Source of the DNA: Paraburkholderia sp. PGU19
Lineage (GTDB): Bacteria; Pseudomonadota; Gammaproteobacteria; Burkholderiales; Burkholderiaceae
DNA length: 64,000 nt
Reading direction: 5' to 3'
NCBI RefSeq assembly: GCF_013426915.1
Contig: NZ_AP023180.1
Coordinates: 868,001 to 932,000 of the forward strand
Part shown: positions 8,056 through 16,618 of the stretch, one piece after another
Layout of the letters: every line of letters begins with the position of its first letter
Position numbering within the stretch: position 1 is the first letter of the stretch
The notes under the pieces: generated by a model
Seen by the model: the letters and a program-made list of their open reading frames with translations, nothing else
What the model was told of the DNA's origin: nothing
Databases searched by the model: none
Program-made: the position numbers and the translations under genes

Positions 8056-8660
8056 GCGGCGGCAAAGAAAAGTAGGCAAAAGAAAGCGGCTCACACCGCC
8101 AGTTCTTGTTCTTGCCTAAGGCCCCCGAAGGTTCCTACGCTTCACACGGCAATCACGTGACCCATGTTCGTTGCCAGCGCTCTTGCGATGCGCCTCACCC
8201 GCTTCACACACCCGCGTTGCGGCACGCCGTGCCAGATTTTCCACCGCCGCACAGGTGGCAAACTGTGTGTAGGCCGTAGCACCGTACGCGCCTCACTTCG
8301 GACCGATAGCGCACGCGCCCCACCCCGCAAGAGCGCCACGCTATACGACGCGACAACCTACACACAGTTTGCCACCTGGGCGGCGCATACCATTCGCTGC
8401 CGCTTGCCCGAGTATGGGTATTCGAAGCGGGTGAGGCGCTCATTCGAAGCGTTGGCAACGAACGCGAACAAATACGTTGCCGTGTGAAGGGTAGGACCGG
8501 TTGGGGGCCCTCAGGCAGGAAGAAGAACTGGCGGTGTGAGCCGCTTTCTTTTGCCTACTTTTCTTTGCGGCGGCAAAGAAAAGTAGGTGCCGCCCCGCAC
8601 AGGGGCGACGCGTGAAGCACGCTAACAAATCGCGGATGCCAGCGAAAAGCCCCCAAAAAA
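8056..8660. repeat. Remainder of composite palindromic element
   Basis: Three nested inverted repeats are centred near 8315. The innermost is a perfect 21-bp pair at 8253-8273 and 8357-8377. The middle arms run from 8056 to about 8214 against about 8412 to 8574 and are imperfect, sharing GGCTCACACCGCCAGTTCTT and CTTCACACGGCAA. The outer right arm at about 8568-8660 matches 6491-6583. The right tip at 8554-8587 is itself a hairpin with 15-bp arms (CCTACTTTTCTTTGC) and a 4-base loop. Removing the insertion sequence gives an ancestral palindrome of roughly 700 bp. No protein-coding capacity is evident. Confidence 0.85.
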
Positions 8661-8744
8661 AACGAGCCGCGTGAACGGCAAACACCGTAGCGCGAACGCC
8701 AGCGCAAAGGCAAAAAACCCCTACCAGCGTCGCAGACAAAAACC
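8661..8744. other. A/C-rich spacer downstream of the LysR gene
   Basis: Strongly A/C-biased on the + strand (for example GCAAAGGCAAAAAACCCC). It mirrors the G/T-rich spacer at 6396-6490 on the other side of the palindrome. No gene is seen. Confidence 0.5.
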
Positions 8745-9668
8745 TCAAACCCCTTCCACATGAGGCGGCAAATACTCCATCTTGGCCTCCTCATAAAGCC
8801 GATAAATCAACTCCAGCATCTCAGTCAGATCTTCTGACTCATCAAGCATCCGCATACTCATAATAATCGGCGACACGAGATTAGAGTCATCCAGCTCCTT
8901 GTAGCTGACATCATCCCGCTTGAGCCCATAAACACTGCTCGGCACAACGGATATCCCCTCCCCAGCCGCCACGAGCCCAAGCGCAATCTGCAATTCCCGC
9001 GTCTCGTAGATCCGCGCCGGCTCCAACCCCCGATCGCGAAACGCGGCCAACACCTGATCGGCATAACTAGGCCGCGGCGCCTTGGGAAAAATAATCAACG
9101 TCTCGTTGACCAGATCATGCAACGACAAAACAGGTTTCACCTCCGACAACGGATGACCAAACGGCAACGCAACAATCATCCGCTCCTCACGCAACACAAC
9201 GCGCCTGATACTCGGATCTTCATGCCGAATGCGCCCAAACCCGACATCGATCGTGCCTTCCTTGAGCGCCTTGATCTGATCCATCGTCGACATCTCGTGC
9301 AACGTCAACTCAACAGCACTGTGCTCGGTACGAAACCGCCGAATGATCTTCGGCAACATCCCATACAACGTCGAGCCGACAAAACCAACAGAAAGACTGC
9401 GCTCGATCTTGCCGACGCGCCGTGTCATCGACTCAAGCTCAGCCGTTTCCGCAAGCAACTTCACCGCGTGTGAATAAAAGAACCGCCCCGTGTCCGTCAA
9501 TTCGACCGGCCGTGAATTGCGCACGAACAGTTGCACGCCAAGGAGTTCTTCCAGTTGCTGCATCTGGCGGCTCAGCGGCGGCTGCGCAATATGCAGCCGT
9601 TGCGCGGCGCGCGTGAAGTTGCGCTCCTCAGCCACGGCGACGAAGTAACGCAAATGGCGCAACTCCAT
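8745..9668 (-). CDS. benM: LysR-type activator of the ben operon (BenM/CatR-like)
   Basis: A 307-residue LysR-type regulator divergent from benABCD. The N-terminal winged helix-turn-helix is MELRHLRYFVAVAEERNFTRAAQRLHIAQPPLSRQ split over residues 1-35. The effector domain resembles BenM/CatM/CatR, which respond to benzoate and/or cis,cis-muconate (family knowledge). The ATG at 9668 is chosen because it gives the canonical MELRHLRYF start; the longer frame to 9743 would cover the operator region. Two BenM-type ATAC-N7-GTAT-like sites lie between it and benA. The 3' half of the gene has a G/T-rich coding strand, unlike its 5' end. Confidence 0.88.
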   Translation of the reverse strand: MELRHLRYFVAVAEERNFTRAAQRLHIAQPPLSRQMQQLEELLGVQLFVRNSRPVELTDTGRFFYSHAVKLLAETAELESMTRRVGKIERSLSVGFVGSTLYGMLPKIIRRFRTEHSAVELTLHEMSTMDQIKALKEGTIDVGFGRIRHEDPSIRRVVLREERMIVALPFGHPLSEVKPVLSLHDLVNETLIIFPKAPRPSYADQVLAAFRDRGLEPARIYETRELQIALGLVAAGEGISVVPSSVYGLKRDDVSYKELDDSNLVSPIIMSMRMLDESEDLTEMLELIYRLYEEAKMEYLPPHVEGV

Positions 9669-9694
9669 GACGATACCCCTGAGATATTGAACTG

Positions 9695-9709
9695 ATACTA
9701 AATCAGTGT
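9695..9709. promoter_or_regulatory. BenM-type operator 1 (ATAC-N7-GTGT)
   Basis: ATACTAAATCAGTGT matches the LysR BenM/CatM consensus ATAC-N7-GTAT with one mismatch. It lies 27 bases from the regulator start and upstream of benA, where the primary regulator site is expected. Confidence 0.6.
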
Positions 9710-9767
9710 TGGACGGCCCGTATGTGCGGCAACTACTCTTCACTCACACGCAGCGCCCTCACAAATT

Positions 9768-9782
9768 ATACCTTTCGGGTAG
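9768..9782. promoter_or_regulatory. BenM-type operator 2 (ATAC-N7-GTAG)
   Basis: ATACCTTTCGGGTAG matches ATAC-N7-GTAT with one mismatch. It lies 73 bp from operator 1 and overlaps the A/T-rich AAATTATACC that is the best candidate for the benA -10 region. This position suits a repression or promoter-proximal site. Confidence 0.5.
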
Positions 9783-9827
9783 CCACCGAACGAGACGCAA
9801 GCGCCGACATCGAACTGGAGACTTCCG

Positions 9828-11191
9828 ATGATCCCCATCTACCCGGACCGCAGTCCGAAGCTCAAACATATCGACGACTATCTGGTCGAAGACACCGCGC
9901 GCGGCGACTATCGCCTGCACCGCAGCGCATTCACCGACGAAGCGCTGTTCGAGCTGGAAATGCAGCACATCTTCGAAGGCAACTGGATCTACCTCGCGCA
10001 CGAAAGCCAGATTCCGTCGAACAACGACTACTTCACGACCACGATGGGCCGTCAGCCCATCGTCATCACGCGCAACCGACAGGGCGAACTCAACGCCCTC
10101 GTCAATTCGTGCACGCATCGCGGCGCGATGCTGTGCCGCCACAAGCGCGGCAACAAAGCGACCTTTACCTGCCCTTTTCACGGCTGGACCTTCAATAACA
10201 GCGGCAAGCTGCTGAAGGTCAAAGACCCCGAAGGCGCGGGTTATCCCGAGTGCTTCAATCACGAAGGCTCGCATGATCTGAAGAAACTCGCGCGCTTCGA
10301 AAGCTATCGGGGCTTTCTGTTCGGCAGCCTGAATCCCGATGTGAAGCCGCTCACCGAATTCCTCGGCGAAGCCGCGCGCATCATCGACATGATCGTCGAT
10401 CAGTCGGAAGACGGTCTCGAAGTGCTGCGCGGTTCGTCGACGTATACGTATGAAGGTAACTGGAAGCTGACAGCCGAAAACGGCGCGGACGGTTATCACG
10501 TGTCGGCCGTTCACTGGAACTACGCGGCGACCACCAATCAGCGCAAGGAAAAGAACGCAGCGGAAGACAAGATCCGCGCGATGGACGCAGGCGGCTGGGG
10601 CCGCCAGGGCGGCGGCTTCTACGCTTTCGAACACGGCCACATGCTGCTGTGGTCGCGCTGGGCGAACCCCGAAGACCGCCCGAACTTCAATCGCCGCGAT
10701 GAATTCGCCGCGCGTTGCGGCGGCGAAACCGCCGACTGGATGATCCAGAACTCGCGCAATCTGTGCCTCTATCCGAACGTGTATCTGATGGATCAGTTCG
10801 GTTCGCAGATTCGTGTGCTGAAGCCGCTGTCGGTGAACAAGACGGAAGTAACGATCTACTGCATCGCGCCCAAGGGCGAATCCGATGAAGCGCGCGCTCG
10901 CCGTATCCGCCAGTACGAGGACTTCTTCAACGTGAGCGGCATGGCGACGCCCGACGATCTCGAAGAATTCCGCGCGTGCCAGCAAGGTTATGCGGCGCGC
11001 TCCGTCGAATGGAACGATATGTGCCGCGGCTCGACGCACTGGATTGAAGGCGCCGACGAAGGCGCGCAGAAGATCGGCCTCAAGCCTTTGCTGAGCGGCG
11101 TCAAGACGGAAGACGAAGGGCTTTACACGATCCAGCACCGCTACTGGGTCGAAACGATCCGCGATGCACTCGCACGAGAAAGGAGTGCAGC

Positions 11192-11195
<4 letters not shown>
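9828..11195 (+). CDS. benA: Benzoate 1,2-dioxygenase, large (alpha) subunit
   Basis: A 455-residue catalytic subunit of the two-component Rieske dioxygenase that converts benzoate to the cis-1,2-dihydrodiol carboxylate with O2 and NADH. The Rieske centre is CTHRGAMLC...CPFHGW (C95, H97, C115, H118). The mononuclear iron ligands are in [15 protein letters not shown] (H224, H229, with D221 as the bridging Asp). The sequence is typical of BenA/XylX rather than AntA. The start at 9828 follows GGAGACTTCCG. It overlaps benB by 4 bases (ATGA), indicating translational coupling. Anthranilate or substituted-benzoate preference cannot be excluded from sequence alone. Confidence 0.95.
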
Positions 11196-12773
<1,578 letters not shown>

Positions 12774-12778
12774 CCATC

Positions 12779-13558
12779 ATGAATCAACGTTTCGAAGGAA
12801 AAGTGGTCGTCGTGACGGGCGCGGCGCAAGGGATCGGACGCGGCGTCGCGATTGCAGCCGCGCGGCAAGGGGCGACGGTGGTGCTATGCGACCGGTCGGA
12901 TTTCGTCCATGAGGTTGCGGCCGAAGTCTCCGCACCGGGCGCGCGCTGCATCGCCGTGATCGCCGATCTGGAAACCTATGCCGGCGCAAGCAAGCTGGCC
13001 GATGCCGCGCTCGGCGCGTTTGGCCGCATCGATGTGCTGATCAACAATGTCGGCGGGACGATCTGGGCGAAGCCCTATCAGGAATACGAGGAAGCGCAGA
13101 TCGAAGCCGAAGTGCGCCGCTCATTGTTTCCGACGCTATGGTGCTGCCGCGCAGTGCTGCCTTCGATGATCGAGCGTCAGCACGGCGTAATCGTCAACGT
13201 GTCGTCGATTGCGACGCGCAGCATCTATCGCGTGCCGTATGCGGCGTCCAAGGGCGGCGTGAATGCGTTGACGGCGAGCCTCGCATTCGAGCATGCCGCC
13301 GACGGCATCCGCGTCAACGCGGTCGCGACGGGCGGCACGGAAGCGCCGGTGCGGCGCGTACCGCGCAACACGGAACAGCAGACGGAACAGGAAGCGCGCT
13401 GGTATCAGGGCATCGTCGATCAGACGAAAGCGACGAGCCTGATGCAGCGCTATGGGACCATCGACGAACAGGTCGGCGCCATTCTCTTTCTCGCTTCCGA
13501 CGAAGCGTCGTACATCACGGGCACCGTGCTGCCCGTGGGCGGCGGCGATCAGGGCTGA
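12779..13558 (+). CDS. benD: Benzoate cis-diol dehydrogenase
   Basis: A 259-residue short-chain dehydrogenase that oxidises and decarboxylates 1,6-dihydroxycyclohexa-2,4-diene-1-carboxylate to catechol. It has the cofactor motif VTGAAQGIGRG, the NNVGG segment after the fourth strand, and the YAASKGG catalytic motif with Ser upstream (VNVSSIA). The start MNQRFEGK lies 5 bases after the benC stop; the longer upstream frame runs through benC and is rejected. It completes benABCD. Catechol would have to be handled by cat genes outside this window. Confidence 0.93.
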   Translation: MNQRFEGKVVVVTGAAQGIGRGVAIAAARQGATVVLCDRSDFVHEVAAEVSAPGARCIAVIADLETYAGASKLADAALGAFGRIDVLINNVGGTIWAKPYQEYEEAQIEAEVRRSLFPTLWCCRAVLPSMIERQHGVIVNVSSIATRSIYRVPYAASKGGVNALTASLAFEHAADGIRVNAVATGGTEAPVRRVPRNTEQQTEQEARWYQGIVDQTKATSLMQRYGTIDEQVGAILFLASDEASYITGTVLPVGGGDQG

Positions 13559-13589
13559 CGTCTCCAACGCAAATCGACACGCGAAAAAA

Positions 13590-13610
13590 AACGCGGCGCG
13601 GGGCCGCGTT
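13590..13610 (+). terminator. Hairpin after benD
   Basis: An 8-bp stem (AACGCGGC/GCCGCGTT) with a 5-base loop, 31 bases after the benD stop. The A-run is on the wrong side for an intrinsic terminator on the + strand, so this is a weak candidate. Confidence 0.35.
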
Positions 13611-13975
13611 CAAGCGTGTTGTCCGCTGCGTGCAGACAGGATGAAACAGCGCAAGTCTAAAGCATTGCGTGAAACGATAAACCCTGCAATAGACAATTCA
13701 TTATCGTTGTTCCCGCAATATTCCCGGATGCATCACGATGCCGTGAAATATTTGCGGCAATACACGTTAATTCTCGTGTGCAAAAAAAACAATCCGCTAA
13801 AGGCATGCCTAAAGAAACATGATCGCAGAAATACTGTTTGTATGAAGCCGCAATAATCCCGTCATTGCGTGTTGTGAATTTCACTCATGCTGCTTTTTGG
13901 CGTTTTTACATTTGTTGTGTGCGCCTTTAGTCTCTCGCTCATTCAATGCTTTACCACACGCAGGAGAAGAGAAGA
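13611..13975. other. A/T-rich upstream region of the porin gene
   Basis: About 360 bases that are clearly lower in GC than the surroundings (for example GTTAATTCTCGTG and GTTTTTACATTTGTTG), as is typical of a regulated porin promoter and 5' leader. The Shine-Dalgarno CAGGAGAAGAG lies just before the ATG at 13976. I see no credible gene here. Confidence 0.5.
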
Positions 13976-15142
13976 ATGAAGCGCACTGCCCTCTCGATGA
14001 TCTCACTGGCCGCACTGGCCACGGCCACCAGCGCCGCTCACGCACAAACCAGCGTCACGCTGTATGGCACGATCGACACGGGGATCACTTACGTTCACAA
14101 CGCATCGGGTAATAACAGCCTGTGGTCGCTTGGCAATACCAGCGCAGGCAATCTGTCAGGCACGCGTTGGGGCCTCAAAGGCAGCGAAGATCTGGGCGCA
14201 GGGCTGAAGGCGATCTTCCAGCTCGAAAGCGGCTTCGATCCGAGCACGGGCAAGATGGGCCAGGGCAGCCGCCTGTTCGGCCGTCAGGCATTCGTCGGCC
14301 TTTCGCAGGATCAATACGGTTCCATTACGCTCGGCCGTCAATACGATCCGCTGATCGACCTCGTGCAAGGCATCACCGCCGACAACTACTTCGGCAGCGC
14401 ATTCGCCACGGCCGGCGACGTCGACAACTACGACAACAGCTTCCGCGTGAACAACGCGGTGAAGTACACGTCGCCTGTGTTCGCGGGACTGCAGTTCGAA
14501 GCGATGTACTCGTTAGGCGGCGTCGCGGGCAGCACGGGTTCCGAGCAGTCGTATTCGGGCGCAGTCGCGTATAACAACGGGCCGATCGGCCTCGCGGCAG
14601 GCTACTACTACGCGTCCAACAGCCCCGCGTCGGAAGGCATTCGCACGACCTGGAACAGCACCTCCGACGGCACCTTCGACGGCCCCGTCAATCTCGGCTA
14701 TCAGACAGCGCACTCGATCGGCATTGCACGCGTGGCAGGCCAGTACACGGCCGGTTCATTCACGTTCGGCCTCGGCTACAGCAATGCGCAGTATCGCCGC
14801 GACGACAGCTCGGTGTTCGGCTCGAACGAACGCTATAACACGGGCCAGGGCTTCGTGAACTATCAGGCCACGCGTGCGATGCTGGTCGGCGTCGGCTACA
14901 GCTACACGCATTCGAACGGCGACACGTCGGCGACGTACCATCAGGTGTCGCTGGGCGCGGACTACAACCTTTCCAAGCGGACCGACCTCTACATGACGGC
15001 CGCGTATCAGCACGCGAGCGGCCAGACGCGCGACGCGAACACCAACACGATTACCGACGCGCAGGCATCGATCGGTTCGTATGGCTATGCGGGCACGAGC
15101 CATCAGGAGATGGTGAATCTCGGCATCCGTCACAAGTTTTAA
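13976..15142 (+). CDS. Gram-negative general porin (OmpC type)
   Basis: A 388-residue outer-membrane trimeric porin of the betaproteobacterial family. The signal peptide is MKRTALSMISLAALATATSAAHA, the mature start QTSVTLYGTIDTGITYV is diagnostic, and the terminal HKF ends in phenylalanine for outer-membrane assembly. Internal motifs include SGTRWGLKGSEDLGAGLKAIFQ and GRQAFVGLS. The ATG at 13976 fits the signal peptide; the frame's earlier ATG (13946) would precede the Shine-Dalgarno. Its position after benABCD invites a role in aromatic acid uptake, but it is not an OprD/BenF-type channel, so this is only suggestive. Confidence 0.93.
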   Translation: MKRTALSMISLAALATATSAAHAQTSVTLYGTIDTGITYVHNASGNNSLWSLGNTSAGNLSGTRWGLKGSEDLGAGLKAIFQLESGFDPSTGKMGQGSRLFGRQAFVGLSQDQYGSITLGRQYDPLIDLVQGITADNYFGSAFATAGDVDNYDNSFRVNNAVKYTSPVFAGLQFEAMYSLGGVAGSTGSEQSYSGAVAYNNGPIGLAAGYYYASNSPASEGIRTTWNSTSDGTFDGPVNLGYQTAHSIGIARVAGQYTAGSFTFGLGYSNAQYRRDDSSVFGSNERYNTGQGFVNYQATRAMLVGVGYSYTHSNGDTSATYHQVSLGADYNLSKRTDLYMTAAYQHASGQTRDANTNTITDAQASIGSYGYAGTSHQEMVNLGIRHKF

Positions 15143-15166
15143 AGCGCATCGCTGATCGTCATAGAC

Positions 15167-15222
15167 GGCGGTTTCGATCCGGCACGCAGATGCTGCCGGT
15201 TCGAAGCCGCCATTTTGCTTTT
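15167..15222 (+). terminator. Terminator of the porin gene
   Basis: An 18-bp imperfect stem (GGCGGTTTCGATCCGGCA paired with 15194-15211, one mismatch and one wobble) followed by ATTTTGCTTTT. Placed 25 bases after the porin stop. Confidence 0.8.
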
Positions 15223-15233
15223 CCGGTACCCGT

Positions 15234-15287
15234 TGATAATGGCTCAATCATTCTGTCGATAATGGACCTTGGTGTAAGCCATTATCA
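15234..15287. promoter_or_regulatory. Inverted repeat TGATAATGGCT...AGCCATTATCA with a third half-site
   Basis: A perfect 11-bp inverted repeat (15234-15244 and 15277-15287) plus an extra direct half-site GATAATGG at 15258-15265. This gives three related half-sites about 21-23 bp apart, directly upstream of the SDR/cupin operon. It is a strong candidate operator, with no assigned regulator. Confidence 0.55.
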
Positions 15288-15340
15288 GCCTTAGTCTCCG
15301 TACGTGGGCTCCAGAGCCCGGCATACTCGGAGATCATCGG

Positions 15341-16093
15341 ATGGAAACGAAAGTCTTTCTGGCAGGCGCGGCGGGCGCGATCGGCAGCGCGCTGGTGCCG
15401 CTGCTGGTCGACGCGGGATACAGCGTTTACGGCAGTACGCGCCGCGCCGAGCGCGCATCGCAGATCGAACGGGCGGGCGCGACGCCCGTGATCGTCGACG
15501 TGTTCGACGCGCGCGCGCTGACCGAGGCGTTGCGGCGCATCGAACCCGCCTGCGTGATCCATCAGTTGACCGACCTGCCGCCCGCGCTCGATCCCGCGAA
15601 AATGCAGCAGGCGATCGCAGGCAACGCGCGCATTCGCGACGAAGGCACGCGCAACCTGATCGCAGCGGCGCGCTCGGCGGGCACCAAGCGCTTCGTCGCG
15701 CAAAGCATCGCGTGGGCGTATCGCGAAGGCGCGCAACCCTACGACGAAACGCAGCCGCTCGATACGGAAGCCGAAGGCAATCGCCTCGTGACGGTGCGCG
15801 GCATCGTATCGCTCGAAACGCAGGTTCTGAGGGCGCCGCTGATCGGCACGGTGTTGCGTTACGGTCAACTGTACGGTCCCGGCACGGGCAGCGACCACGC
15901 GAAAGGCGCCAGCCCCGTTCATGTCGACGCGGCCGCGCACGCCGCCGTGCTCGCGTTGCAGCATGCACGAGCCGGCGCGTTCAACATCGCCGAGGACAAT
16001 CCCGTCGTATCGACGGAAAAGGCGAAGCGCCAGCTTGGCTGGTCGGCGGACTGGCGGCGCAGCGCGGCGAACGTGCAGCGCGCGGCGCAATGA
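15341..16093 (+). CDS. NAD-dependent epimerase/dehydratase family protein
   Basis: A 250-residue extended/atypical SDR. The Rossmann motif is VFLAGAAGAIGSALV, followed by a substrate region with YREGAQPYDETQPLD and the late LRYGQLYGPGTGS. The usual YxxxK is not obvious: SIAWAYREGA carries a Tyr but no following Lys in the right register, so it may be an atypical member. GGAG stands 7 bases before the ATG. The gene overlaps the downstream cupin gene by 4 bases (ATGA), so the two form an operon. The substrate is not predictable. Confidence 0.8.
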   Translation: METKVFLAGAAGAIGSALVPLLVDAGYSVYGSTRRAERASQIERAGATPVIVDVFDARALTEALRRIEPACVIHQLTDLPPALDPAKMQQAIAGNARIRDEGTRNLIAAARSAGTKRFVAQSIAWAYREGAQPYDETQPLDTEAEGNRLVTVRGIVSLETQVLRAPLIGTVLRYGQLYGPGTGSDHAKGASPVHVDAAAHAAVLALQHARAGAFNIAEDNPVVSTEKAKRQLGWSADWRRSAANVQRAAQ

Positions 16094-16608
16094 ATCCCGC
16101 TCACCTGTTCGCGAGCGCGAACGTGCGGCACGCACGCACGTTCGCCACCGTCGCTGTTCTCGCGCTCGCCCCGCTTGCCGTGCTGCCGGCGCGCCCGGCC
16201 ATTCAATGGCTCGATGCGATGTGCAGTACGCCACTGCTCAGCGACGCGTCGTCGTCATCCGATGCCACAGCCCTGCGCCCAACATCGACATCGCGCGTGC
16301 TGTCATGCGAGCCTCTCGCGAACGTGCCGGGCAAATCCGTGACGACGGTCGTGGTCGACTTTCCGCCGCGCGCCTACACGGGCGCGCACCGGCACCCCGG
16401 GTCGGTGACGGCCTACGTCATCTCCGGCACGCTGCGTTCGCGACTGGACGGCGGCCCGGCCATCGATTATCAAAGCGGCCAGACATGGTTCGAACCGCCC
16501 GGCACACTGCACGACTTCGCCGAGAATCCGAACCCCGCGCAGCCCGCGAAACTGCTCGCCGTGTTCGTCGCCGATTCGAACTGCGGCCCACTCGTGCTGC
16601 CGCCTTGA
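16090..16608 (+). CDS. Exported or anchored cupin-domain protein
   Basis: A 172-residue protein with an N-terminal hydrophobic segment (TFATVAVLALAPLAVLPA, residues about 18-35) serving as signal or anchor. A single cupin barrel follows: YTGAHRHPGSVTAYVISGTL gives metal-binding His residues, and SGQTWFEPPGTLHDF is the second cupin motif. Translation is coupled to the upstream SDR through ATGA. Small periplasmic cupins of this type are often annotated as detoxifying or quercetinase-like, but no substrate can be named. Confidence 0.78.
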   Translation: MNPAHLFASANVRHARTFATVAVLALAPLAVLPARPAIQWLDAMCSTPLLSDASSSSDATALRPTSTSRVLSCEPLANVPGKSVTTVVVDFPPRAYTGAHRHPGSVTAYVISGTLRSRLDGGPAIDYQSGQTWFEPPGTLHDFAENPNPAQPAKLLAVFVADSNCGPLVLPP

Positions 16609-16618
16609 TCGACGGGTA

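Noticed and set aside
8056..8660. A CRISPR array or tandem repeat
   Set aside because: Repeated segments are inverted and nested, with no regular spacers.
13976..15142. The porin as a dedicated benzoate porin (BenF)
   Set aside because: BenF belongs to the OprD family, while this one has the OmpC-type mature start and repeats. Proximity to ben genes is not enough.
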